From positions 124,001 through 188,000 of the forward strand of contig NW_026731910.1 in NCBI RefSeq assembly GCF_028476545.1: DNA of 64,000 bases. Reading direction: 5' to 3'. Numbering within the stretch: the first letter of the stretch is position 1; each line of letters opens with the position of its first letter. Position numbers and translations under genes: made by a program. Positions 22,886 to 34,454 of the stretch are shown piece by piece. The stretch is from Physella acuta. Taxonomy: Eukaryota > Mollusca > Gastropoda > Physidae. The notes beneath the pieces are model-generated. The model did no database searches, had not been told where the DNA came from, and saw only the letters and a program-made list of their open reading frames with translations.

Positions 22886-23372
22886 CTTCTCGCCTCGTCC
22901 CAGCAATAACAAGCTTGATAGAGCTATATGCTTTGTCAAAACACCGTCTTGATGAAACGAAAACATGACGCGTGAAAAGGCGAACCCCCCATCCCCCTCG
23001 TCCAACATTGTGAATGGGACAGCAGAGGCGAAGTCAGTGTGGGTCCCCGCAGATGGTACACTTCAGTTGGGGGTGACTGTCACACCCAGCATCCCCGGGA
23101 CGGAGGGGGGTGGGGGACGTTTGGGGTCTTGTTCATGCCTGACCAGACGCTAAACAGATTGCCTAGCCCGTGGATACACAAATAACATGGGTCACAACAG
23201 CGAGGGGCAACAACACACGGGGACACCCCCCGGGGGTAGTTAGTCGGGGGGTGAGTTATCCGATCCGGACTCGATTGACTGCCCAGATACAGATGCACGT
23301 GAATTAGCCTGGTGATGCGGCACGCTTCATTGCTTGTGCCGGATTAATGCGGATCGAATTTTTTTTACTGGG
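22886..23372. other. Unique GC-richer sequence
   Basis: No protein-like frame could be supported. It includes CCCCCCGGGGG at about 23226 and GGATTAATGCGGAT near 23341, an Otx/homeodomain-like word. Confidence 0.35.
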
Positions 23373-23373
23373 A

Positions 23374-23865
23374 TTAAAAGATAAGACAGACGTTTCAATG
23401 ATATCGGTCAAGCTAAAATATGAGATAATAGACGTCGAACTATACCATACAGAAGAAAACGTTTTAAAAAGATAAAAAAAATAACATATTTTGTTTCCAG
23501 TCACGTTAAAAGATAAGTATATAGATGTTTCAATGATATCAGTCTAGCAAAAATACGAGGATATAGACGTCGAACTAAATAATAAAGAAGACATTTGAAT
23601 ATTATCATAGATTTAAAAGATAAAGATTTTGTTTTCAGTAAAGTTTAAAGATAAGGATTTAGATTTTTCAATTTTATCAGTTAAGCTAAACGATAAAGAC
23701 ATAGGCGACGAGTTCAAACAAAGAAGAATACCTTTCCATATTATCGCCATAGTTAAAAGATAGTAAAGAATAAAGTTTGTTTTTAGTTTAACTAAAAGAT
23801 AAGGATTTATCCGATTCAATGCTATCACTCAAGTAAAAAGATAAAGACAGAAATGTTTACCGTTT
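23374..23865. repeat. Degenerate tandem repeat, 132-146 bp units
   Basis: Four copies start near 23374, 23506, 23645 and 23791 with TTAAAAGATAAGGATTTAGA-like sequence, followed by TTTCAATGATATCAGT-like sequence and a GACGTCGAACTA block. Divergence between copies is high. Confidence 0.8.
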
Positions 23866-24055
23866 TTGATCGAGTTCAATGCAAATGATATTTACATTAT
23901 AGAAGTATCAACATAAAGATTGCCCAGACTTTGAATTATACAGTGCTGTCATCTTATGAACATAAGACATACCCGCATATTACAACACTCAAACGCTGAA
24001 ACCCACGAATTTCATGTCGCACGAATAATACAAGATGAGTTAGACTGACACCCGA

Positions 24056-24235
24056 AAAAATACAACATACAACATGTATTCGAGTCATTGTGACCAACAT
24101 CAACAAAAATACAACATGCATTTGAGCACATGCTACTCACACCAACAGAAAATGCATGTATATGAGCACATGAGACACAAACACAAATACAACCAACAAC
24201 TTGTTGACACCAACATTCTGTCAAAAGAGCATAAT
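24056..24235. repeat. Degenerate repeat (ACAACATGCATTTGAGCACATG)-like
   Basis: Three or four diverged copies of about 55-60 bp with CACCAACA and ACAACATGTATTTGAG words. A further echo at 24508-24562 lies beyond the 30-bp minisatellite, suggesting that array grew inside this repeat. Confidence 0.65.
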
Positions 24236-24274
24236 CTTGCTGTGAGTACTAAGCACCCAAAATACACATAGAAA

Positions 24275-24467
24275 ACCATTTTAGATGACAATATGACTGC
24301 AAAAGTCATTTTAGATGACAATATGACTGCAAAAGCCATTTTAGATGACAATATGTCTGCAAAAGTCATTTTAGATGACAATACGACTGCAAAAGCCATT
24401 TTAGATGACAATAAGACTGCAAAAGCCATTTATGACTTCAAAAGCCATTTTAGATGACAATATGATT
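24275..24467. repeat. 30-bp minisatellite
   Basis: Six units of CATTTTAGATGACAATATGA plus CTGCAAAAGC, the last two partly rearranged. Substitutions are few. Confidence 0.93.
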
Positions 24468-24562
24468 GCACAGCAGGTTTACTATGACTCCACGGCCGCG
24501 CAGTTTAAAGGGTACATTGGCCAACACCAACACCAACACCAACAAAACTACAACATACAACA

Positions 24563-24815
24563 TGTATTTTAAGGCTGAGACCTATCCATAGGTAGTCGAT
24601 AGACAGTGGTTATTTGAAGAAAACAAAAGAAAATTGATTTGTTACACAAGGTGTCTCACAGCTTTACAGCAAAGCTTTACCTGAGACAAACACACTGAGG
24701 TGAATAGTATGTTCATATATGATGTCTGGTGGCATCACTTACACACCACAGGTAACAGCAATTGGTTTACACTTAGTCCTAGAAATGGTAAGCGAGGACA
24801 TTGAACCAATGTCGG
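24563..24815. other. Non-coding spacer
   Basis: Nothing was recognised. Confidence 0.35.
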
Positions 24816-24819
24816 GTCT

Positions 24820-25195
24820 ACTTTCTACACGTAAGTTTAGGTCAATTTACCTCATTTTTAAGTCAACCTCCTTCTTTGATAAGTCATTATCATGTTATCC
24901 CCCCCCCCCCCATCTTTGATTTACGTCATTTTCAAGTCAGCTCCACCTTTGACTTATTAGTCATTATCAATTAAACCAATCCCACATTGTCTTAGGCTAT
25001 TTTCAAGCAAACCACCCCAGTTGACTTAAGTCATGATCAAGTCAAGACCCCTTAGATCTACGTCATTTATTTCAAGTCAACTCCACCTTTGTGTTAAGTC
25101 ATTATCAAGTCAAGACACCTTTGATTTACACCATTTTAAAGTCAAACCCATCTCTGACTTAAGTCATTATCAAGTCAACCACCTATACCGACAAA
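24820..25195. repeat. Degenerate repeat with AAGTCATTATCAAGTCA
   Basis: Five or six diverged 50-65-bp units each carry AAGTCATTATCAAGTCAA or a variant, with CACCTTTGA-type spacers. The core resembles CAAGTCATTGACT of the large satellite that begins 1.1 kb downstream. Confidence 0.75.
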
Positions 25196-25557
25196 CCCCA
25201 ACAAAAGACAGCATTCATCATGACGACAAGCGCGTCTAATAACAGTGTCGGGTTTGTCTAATTACCGCACCAGTGAGAAAACACCGAGACACGACGTGCT
25301 AGATAAGTATGGTAGACGGAACGGCTAAACCCGTTTTCAAGCAGGCAGGAGCGAAACGTGTGGGGAGTAGTTGAACAATAATGATCTGTTTGTCACTAAG
25401 ATCTCTAAATGATTTATCAATACTTTTTTTTTAAAGAAGAGGTATTTTGTTTCCGTTTGATCTTTTTCTTGAAAAACATAATGTCATGTTTTGAAATAGA
25501 AATCGGATAAAGATAGTCTTTGTTTTAAATATTAACTTACTTCAATGGGGAATAAAT
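25196..25557. other. Non-coding spacer
   Basis: Bases 25200-25370 are mixed-composition unique sequence and 25380-25557 are AT-rich. No gene was recognised. Confidence 0.35.
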
Positions 25558-25960
25558 GGGACGGCGTGGTCGATTGGTAGAGCATACGACTGCTAACACA
25601 AAAGGCTCTAATGCAGGTTCAAAGTCCGTAGAACGTCACTAAGTCCGCCCAGATTTGATGGATATTTAACTCACGCTATGTAAAGTAAACGCGGCTGACC
25701 ACACTGTACCTATATATGCTAAGGTCACATATTACATGTAAACTCCATCATTGTCTCTTTCTAACTTTTTTCTGCGGAGGGGGAGGGGCACTTGCTATTT
25801 TCGTGAGGGGGGGGCGACACTGGTAAAAGTCTCCACACCCCCTCCCACCACCCCCATCCGCCCGAAAAGATGCCTGGAAGAAACTCTGAACTCTACTTCA
25901 CTTGCCACATAGAGCTGGTTCGAATTGGAACTACCTTTTCTTTACTTTTTGTATAGGGAA
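25558..25960 (+). mobile_element. tRNA-derived SINE, family S1, split by a MITE
   Basis: Head GGGACGGCGTGGTCGATTGG, A-box-like TGGTAGAGC, B-box-like GGTTCAAAGTCC, then the family body to 25748. The 3' part resumes at 25889 with AACTCTACTTCACTTGCC and ends in GGAACTACC plus T-rich tail near 25960. The MITE at 25749-25888 therefore inserted after the SINE. Confidence 0.85.
25749..25888. mobile_element. MITE family B nested in SINE S1
   Basis: 140 bp, starting CATTGTCTCTTTCTAAC (a mutated family start) and ending GATGCCTGGAAGAAACTCTG. Flanks AACTCCAT and AACTCTAC agree at 6 of 8, and the expected uninterrupted SINE has one AACTCTAC. That is evidence for an 8-bp target duplication and hence a hAT relationship. 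Confidence 0.82.
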
Positions 25961-26284
25961 TAAGCTTAGTAAAAATATTATTTGAAATGTTCGATATTTT
26001 ACTGTTTAAAGCCGAATGAATTAATGAAGAATCGCTCGGTGTAGCCGATATATAATCGATAACAATCAATTGTTTTCTTCCGTTTAGACTTGAGTATTTT
26101 TTTCAAAATGGCGTCACATATCGACCATTGACGCCCTCTGAATACTTCTTGCTGCCATTACAGAACTGGAACTTGTGTTTAATTTGCAATTAAATAAAAA
26201 TCAATACTCCACTCTAAATCAATAACCAATTAATTTTCATGGTATTTAAATGTAATTTAATAATGGGCTATTTTGAGGCCCAGG
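25961..26284. other. Non-coding spacer
   Basis: AT-rich. CAAAATGGCGTCAC near 26106 resembles a YY1/CRE-like word. Nothing else was recognised. Confidence 0.35.
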
Positions 26285-29200
26285 TCTTCTTAAGTTATTG
26301 ACTAAGAGTGATCCACCTCTTTATTTAGATATTGACTGGATTATTGGTCCACCAAAGTCATTTACTGACTGGTCTACACAAGTCATTGACTAACTTACTG
26401 GCCTACCCAAGTCATTGACTTACTGGCCTACCCAAGTCATTGACTGACTGACCTACACAAGTCATTGACTGACTTATTGGCCTACCCAAGTCATTGACTT
26501 ACTTACTGGCCTACCCAAGTCATTGACTTACTTACTGGCCTACCCAAGTCATTGACTGACTTACTGGCCTACCCAAGTCATTGACTGACTTACTGACCAA
26601 CCTAAGTCATTGACTGACTTACTGGCCTACCCAAGTCATTGAATGACTAACCGGCCTACCCAAGTCATTGACTGACTTACTGGCCTACCCCAGTCATTGA
26701 CTTACTGGCCTACCCAAGTCATTGACTTACTGACCTACCAAAGTCAATGACTGACTTACTGGCCTACCCAAGTCATTGACTGACTTACTGACCTACCCAA
26801 GTCAATGACTGACTTACTGACCTACCCAAGTCAATGACTAACTTACTGGCCTACCCAAATCATTGACTGACTTACTGGCCTACCCAAGTCTTTGATTGAC
26901 TTTCTGGCCTAGCCAAGTCATTGACTGACTTACTGGTCTACACAAGTCATTGACTGACTTACTGGCCTACCCAAGTCATTGACTTACTTACTGGCCTACC
27001 CAAGTCATTGACTTACTGGCCTACCCAAGTCATTGACTTAATGGCCTACCCAAGTCATTGACTTACTGGCCTACCCAAGTCATTGACTGACTTACTGGCC
27101 TACCCAAGTCATTGACTGACTTACTGGCCTACCCAAGTCATTGACTGACTTACTGGTCTACACAAGTAATTGACTGACTTACTGGCCTACCCAAGTCATT
27201 GACCTACTTACTGGCCTACCCAGTCATTGACTTACTGGCCTACCCAAGTCATTGACTTACTGGCCTACCCAAGTCATTGACTTACTGGCCTACCCAAGTC
27301 ATTGACTGACTTACTGGGCTACCCAAGTCATTGACTGACTTACTGGCCTACCCAAGTCATTTACTGACTGGTCTACACAAGTCATTGACTAACTTACTGG
27401 CCTACCCAAGTCATTGACTTACTGGCCTACCCAAGTCATTGACTGACTTACTGGCCTACCCAAGTCATTGACTGACTTACTGGCCTACCCAAGTCATTGA
27501 CTGACTAACCTACACAAGTCATTGACTGACTTACTGGCCTACCCAAGTCATTGACTTACTTACTGGCCTACCCAAGTCATTGACTTACTTACTGGCCTAC
27601 CTAAGTCATTGACTGACTTACTGGCCTACCCAAGTCATTGACTGACTTACTGGCCTACCCAAATCATTGACTGACTTACTGACCAACCTAAGTCATTGAC
27701 TGACTTACTGGCCTACCCAAGTCATTGAATGACGAACCGGCCTACCCAAGTCATTGACTGACTTACTGGCCTACCCAAGTCATTGAATGACTAACTGGCC
27801 TACCCAAGTCATTGACTGACTTACTGGCCTACCCCAGTCATTGACTTACTGGCCTACCCAAGTCATTGACTTACTGACCTACTCAAGTCATTGACTGACT
27901 TACTGGCCTACCCAAGTCATTGACTGACTTACTGGCCTACCCAAGTCATTGACTGACTTACTGGCCTACCCAAGTCAATGACTAACTTACTGGCCTACCC
28001 AAATCATTGACTGACTTACTGGCCTACCCAAGTCATTGACTTACTGGCCTAGCCAAGTCATTGGCTGACTTACTGGTCTACACAAGTCATTGACTGACTT
28101 ACTGGCCTACCCAAGTCATTGACTGACTTACTGGCCTACCCAAGTCATTGACTGACTTACTGGCCTACCCAAGTCATTGAATGACGAACCGGCCTACCCA
28201 AGTCATTGACTGACTTACTGGCCTACCCAAGTCATTGAATGACTAACTGGCCTACCCAAGTCATTGACTGACTTACTGGCCTACCCCAGTCATTGACTTA
28301 CTGGCCTACCCAAGTCATTGACTTACTGACCTACTCAAGTCATTGACTGACTTACTGGCCTACCCAAGTCATTGACTGACTTACTGGCCTACCCAAGTCA
28401 ATGACTGACTTACTGGCCTACCCAAGTCAATGACTAACTTACTGGCCTACCCAAATCATTGACTGACTTACTGGCCTACCCAAGTCATTGACTTACTGGC
28501 CTAGCCAAGTCATTGGCTGACTTACTGGTCTACACAAGTCATTGACTGACTTACTGGCCTACCCAAGTCATTGACTGACATACTGGCCTACCCAAGTCAT
28601 TGATTGACTTTCTGGCCTAGTCAAGTCATTGACTGACTTACTGGTCTACACAAGTCATTGACTGACTTACTGGCCTACCCAAGTCATTGACTGACTTACT
28701 GGCCTACCCAAGTCATTGACTGACTTACTGGCCTACCCAAGTCATTGACTGACTTACTGGCCTACCCAAGTCATTGACTGACTTACTGGTCTACACAAGT
28801 AATTGACTGACTTACTGGCCTACCCAAGTCATTGACCTACTTACTGGCCTACCCAAGTCATTGACTTACTGGCCTACCCAAGTCATTGACTGACTTACTG
28901 GCCTACCCAAGTCATTGACTGACTTACTGGCCTACCCAAGTCATTGACTGACTTACTGGCCTACCCAAGTCATTGACTGACTTACTGGCCTACCCAAGTC
29001 ATTGACTGACTTACTGTCCTACCCAAGTCATTGACTGCCTTACTGACCTACCCAAGTCATTGACTGACTTACTGGCCTACCCAAGTCATTGACTGACTTA
29101 CTGGCCTACCCAAGTCATTGACTGACTTACTGGCCTATCCAAGTCATTGACTGACTTACTGGCCTACCCAAGTCATTGACTGACTTACTGGCCTACCCAA

Positions 29201-32200
29201 GTCATTGACCGACTTACTGGCCTACCCAAGTCATTGACTGACTTACTGGTCTACATAAGTCATTGACTGACTTACTGGCCTACCCAAGTCATTGACTTAC
29301 TTACTGGCCTACCAAAGTCATTGACTTACTTACTGGCCTACCCAAGTCATTGACTTACTGGCCTACCCAAGTCATTGACTGACTTACTGGCCTACCCAAG
29401 TCATTGACTGAATTACTGGCCTACCCAAATCATTGACTGACTTACTGGCCTACCCAAGTCATTGACTGCCTTACTGGCCTACCCAAGTCATTGACTGCCT
29501 TACTGGCCTACCCAAGTCATTGACTGACTTACTGGCCTACCCAAGTCATTGACTGACTTACTGGCCTACCCAAGTCATTGACTGACTTACTGGCCTACCC
29601 AAGTCATTGATTGACATACTGGCATAGCCAAGTCATTGACTTACTGGCCTACCCAAGTCATTGACTGACTTAGTGGCCTACCCAAGTCATTGACTGACTT
29701 AGTGGCCTACCCAAGTCATTGACTGACTTACTGGCCTACCCAAGTCATTGACTGACTTACTGGCCTACCCAAGTCATTGACTGACTAACTGGCCTACCAA
29801 AATCATTGACTGACTTACTGGCCTACCAAAGTCATTGACTGACTTACTGGCCTACCCAAGTCATTGACTGACTTACTGGCCTACCCAAGTCATTGACTGA
29901 CTTACTGGCCTACACAAGTCATTGACTGACTTACTGGCCTACCCTAATCATTGACTGACTTACTGGCCTATCCAAGTCATTGACTTACTGGCCTACCCAA
30001 GTCATTGACTGACTTAGTGGCCTACCCAAGTCATTGACTGACTTAGTGGCCTACCCAAGTCATTGACTGACTTACTGGTCTACACAAGTCATTGACTGAC
30101 TTACTGGCCTACCCAAGTCATTGACTGACTTACTGGCCTACCCAAGTCATTGATTGACTTACTGGCCTAGCCAAGTCATTGACTGACTTACTGGCCTACC
30201 CAAGTCATTGACTGACTTACTGGTCTACCCAAATCATTGACTGACTTACTGGCCTATCCAAGTCATTGACTTACTGGCCTACCCAAGTCATTGACTTACT
30301 GGCCTACCTAAGTCATTGATTGACTTACTGGCCTAGCCAAGTCATTGGCTGACTTACTAGTCTACACAAGTCATTGACTGACTTACTGGTCTACACAAGT
30401 AATTGACTGACTTACTGGCCTACCCAAGTCATTGACCTACTTACTGGCCTACCCAAGTCATTGACTTACTGGCCTACCCAAGTCATTGACTTACTGGCCT
30501 ACCCAAGTCATTGACTGACTTACTGGCCTACCCAAGTCATTGACTGACTTACTGGCCTACCCAAGTCATTGACTGACTTACTGGCCTACCCAAGTCATTG
30601 ACTGACTTACTGGCCTACCCAAGTCATTGACTGACTTACTGGCCTACCCAAGTCATTGACTGACTTACTGGCCTACCCAAGTCATTGACTGACTTACTGG
30701 CCTACCCAAGTCATTGACTGCCTTACTGACCTACCCAAGTCATTGACTGACTTACTGGCCTACCCAAGTCATTGACTGACTTACTGGCCTACCCAAGTCA
30801 TTGACTGACTTACTGGCCTACCCAAGTCATTGACTGACTTACTGGCCTACCCAAGTCATTGACTGACTTACTGGCCTACCCAAGTCATTGACTTACTGGC
30901 CTACCCAAGTCATTGACTGACTTACTGGCCTACATAAGTCATTGACTGACTTACTGGCCTACCCAAGTCATTGACTGACTTACTGGCCTACCCAAGTCAT
31001 TGACTGACTTACTGGCCTACCCAAGTCATTGACTGACTTACTGGCCTACCCAAGTCATTGACTGACTTACTGGCCTACCCAAGTCATTGACTGACTTACT
31101 GGCCTACCCAAATCATTGACTGACTTACTGGCCTACCCAAGTCATTGACTGACTTACTGGCCTACCCAAGTCATTGACTGACTTACTGGCCTACCCAAGT
31201 CATTGACTGACTTACTGGCCTACACAAGTCATTGACTGACTTACTGGCCTACCCAAATCATTGACTGACTTACTGGCCTATCCAAGTCATTGACTTACTG
31301 GCCTACCCAAGTCATTGACTTACTGGCCTACCCAAGTCATTGATTGACTTACTGGCCTAGCCAAGTCATTGGCTTACTAACTGGTCTACACAAGTCATTG
31401 ACTGACTTACTGGCCTACCCAAGTCATTGATTGACTTACTGGCCTAGCCAAGTCATTGACTGACTTACTGGCCTACCAAAATCATTGACTGACTTACTGG
31501 CCTATCCAAGTCATTGACTTACTGGCCTACCCAAGTCATTGACTGACTTACTGGTCTACACAAGTCATTGACTGACTTACTGGCCTACCCAAGTCATTGA
31601 CTTACTTACTGGCCTACCCAAGTCATTGACTGACTTACTGACCTACCAAAATCATTGACTGACTTACTGGCCTATCCAAGTCATTGACTTACTGGCCTAC
31701 CCAAGTCATTGACTGACTTACTGGTCTACACAAGTCATTGACTGACTTACTGGCCTACCCAAGTCATTGACTTACTTACTGGCCTACCCAAGTCATTGAC
31801 TGACTTACTGACCTACCCAAGTCATTGACTGACTAACTGGTCTACCCAAGTCACTGACTTACTGGCCTACCAAAGTCATTGACTGACTTACTGGCCTACC
31901 CAAGTCATTGATTGACTTACTGGCCTACACAAGTCATTGATTCACTTACTGGCCTAGCCAAGTCATTGGCTGACTTACTGACCAACCTAAGTCATTGACT
32001 GACTTACTGGCCTACCCAAGTCATTGACTGACTTACTGGCCTACCCAAGTCATTGATTGACTTACTGGCCTAGCCAAGTCATTGACTGACTTACTGGTCT
32101 ACACAAGTCATTGACTGACTTACTGGCCTACCCAAGTCATTGACTTACTTACTGGCCTACCCAAGTCATTGACTTACTGGCCTACCCAAGTCATTGACTT

Positions 32201-32756
32201 ACTGGCCTACCCAAGTCATTGACTGCCTTACTGGCCTACCCAAGTCATTGACTGACTTACTGGCCTACCCAAGTCATTGACTGACTTACTGGCCTACCCA
32301 AGTCATTGACTGACATACTGGCCTACCCAAGTCATTGACTGACTTACTGGCCTACCCAAGTCATTGACTGACTAACTGGTCTACCCAAGTCACTGACTTA
32401 CTGGCCTACCAAAGTCATTGACTGACTTACTGGCCGACCCAAGTCATTGACTGACATACTGGCCTACCCAAGTCATTGTCTGACTTACTGGCCTACCCAA
32501 GTCGTTGACTGACATACTGACCTACCCAAGTCATTGTCTGACTTACTAACCAACCCAAGTCATTGATTGACCTTCTGGCCTACCCACGTCATTGACTGAC
32601 TTACTGGCCTACCCAAGTCATTGACTGACTTACTGGCCTACCCAAGTCATTGACTGACTTACTGGCCTACCCAAGTCATTGACTTACTAGTCCACCCAAG
32701 TCATTGACTGACTTATTGGCCTACCCCTTCCCAAGTCACTAACTGACTTAGTGGCA
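26285..32756. repeat. Large satellite array, 25/29-bp units, about 6.4 kb
   Basis: The monomer CTGGCCTACCCAAGTCATTG plus GACTGACTTA-type linker repeats without other sequence. Two length classes occur, 29 bp and 25 bp, differing by one GACT or TACT tetramer. Dividing length by unit size gives roughly 220-230 units. All six frames are closed, so there is no coding potential. Long internal duplications are present: 27727-28178 repeats at 28179 onward (452-bp step), 26361 onward repeats at 27360 (999-bp step) and 31501-31670 repeats at 31671 (170-bp step). Outer monomers are degenerate and the interior is homogeneous. Confidence 0.98.
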
Positions 32757-32764
32757 CACTTATT

Positions 32765-33020
32765 AAGTGGCGTAGCGACCCTTCCCGACGCCCAGGGACA
32801 AACTTACAATTTGGCGCCCACCTCGGGAACAACCTTTAAAGTTGCACCCCCCCCCCCCCCCTCAAACGTTCCACTTGCACCCCCATATATTTTTATATTT
32901 AAAATGCAAAACTCCAGCTAAAATGTGATTTTAATTTGTTTTTCCAACCCATTTCGGCGCCTCCTAAGGTCGGCGCCCGGGGAAATATGTTCCCTCCCCC
33001 CCCCCTTCGCTACGCCTCTG
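32765..33020. mobile_element. hAT-like MITE, family A (copy 2)
   Basis: The left end is mutated but keeps GGCGTAGCGACC, and the right end is intact GCTACGCCTCTG. Flanks CACTTATT and CACTCCTT agree at 6 of 8. The interior has GGCGCCC words, a C16-type tract and TTTTTCCAACCCATTT shared with copy 3. It sits immediately right of the satellite array. Confidence 0.85.
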
Positions 33021-33775
33021 CACTCCTTCTTAAGTTATTGACTGATCAAAAGTCTTAACCAATCTAGGTGGCCCAGCCCCTTATACAACTTTAATTCGCT
33101 CTATACTCTACATCTGTCCCCTAACACTTTACCTTTTCTACACCAACCATCAACATCTTTGTAAAGCCGTCCTCGCTTTGTATACCTTCCATACTTCACA
33201 GCAACCTCGTCCAACTATTTAATCCACACATTAACTTTACATTCTCCCCTTACAAACCATTTCCTTTTTCCTATAACATACGGAACACGTGTCCTAACTC
33301 CTAATACTACCTCATTGCATAAAAAGACTTTATCCGTAAGTTTGAACATAACATCTCGATTGAAGTCCAATTAAAAGCGTAAGAACCAACAGAGAGGATG
33401 CTCCACACGACTTCAACCACAGAACGCGACATCAACACAACAAAGCATAGACGTCAGCTTTTTTAAAATCATTTAATTTAAAAGTTACTATTTATTTTCA
33501 TGCAATATTCTTACGATACATTATTTCACACCGACCCCCATTGAATACCCCCTCGCTGCGTTCGTGTACATAACTTAATTAAGTTTTCAGATAGGTGTAA
33601 ATACATTAATTATCCCGCCCTACGTATCGTGGCCTTCTGTCTGCTTCGACAAAAAGAAGATTTAAACACCAAATAAAGAAAATCGCCGGGAGGTGTAGGT
33701 GTAGTAGAGCGGAGTTCATGGAACTACCGCCGGGGGTGGCTTCGCTCAACTGGATTGGTAATTAATTTTTGCCGT

Positions 33776-33811
<36 letters not shown>

Positions 33812-33940
33812 TTGTGTGAGGTAAATATCAAAAGCATCTCTGGAAGATAATCGTATTCACGAGTCATTTATACTTGCACAGCATCGCGTTTTCAATGTAT
33901 GGAGCGGTACGGTTGGAACAAATCCGTTTGACAGACCACA
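33021..33940. other. Non-coding stretch
   Basis: Bases 33024-33045 repeat the 18-bp CTTCTTAAGTTATTGACT seen at the array's left edge. An A tract lies at 33780-33809. No gene was recognised in the rest. Confidence 0.4.
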
Positions 33941-33945
33941 CAAGG

Positions 33946-34053
33946 GGAGAGAAGACGTGTGACAATCAATGTGGTAAAGCTGCTATCAAAAGAGATAAGG
34001 GAGAGAAGTCGCACGACAATCAGTGTAGTAAGGTTGCTATCAAAAGCGAACAT
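33946..34053 (+). pseudogene. C2H2 zinc-finger-like relic, two 18-codon units
   Basis: Within an open frame starting at 33874, two 54-bp units in tandem encode GEKTCDNQCGKAAIKRDK and GEKSHDNQCSKVAIKSEH. The order GEK, C-x3-C, GK, preceded by HTR, resembles the linker plus first half of a C2H2 finger (normally a 28-residue unit). The Phe/Leu core and both His are absent, so about 10 residues per unit are missing and the spacing between Cys is wrong. It cannot bind zinc as a normal finger. It could be a relic of a zinc-finger exon or a chance likeness in a short duplicated sequence. No neighbouring finger was found. Confidence 0.3.
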
Positions 34054-34454
34054 ACGGAGGATCTTTTTGAAAAAACGTGTTTCGTCATTGTTGACTTGCG
34101 AAATTGAGTTTATTATTTGGTCTTTTAAAAACTTGTCTTTGGATTTGTTCCGTTTTTTAAAACGTTTTTCTTAACTCAGCTTCGCGTTTGTTTGTTTGGA
34201 TGTTTGTTGTTAAAATTGACATCGAAAATTAGCCCACTTCTGATTGCTCTAGAGACCTGAAATTTGGCATGCATGCTACTTTCGCCTAACAATTTCAGAT
34301 GCAATCATAAAAACTAGCAATTAGTGACCGTAATTAGCTTAATTTAATTACGCCCCAAGGACCATAAAATTGAGGACATGATTTCTAAAGATACCGACAA
34401 GACTGCAGTCCTATTGACACAGTTACTTCGGCCCCAATCGATGTGAGCGCGCTG
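34054..34454. other. Non-coding spacer upstream of the tRNA
   Basis: AT-rich to 34190, then unique sequence with GACCTGAAATTTGGCATGCA near 34254. No gene was recognised. Confidence 0.35.

Noticed and set aside
26285-32756. CRISPR-like array
   Set aside because: The repeats are contiguous with no unique spacers, and the DNA is eukaryotic.
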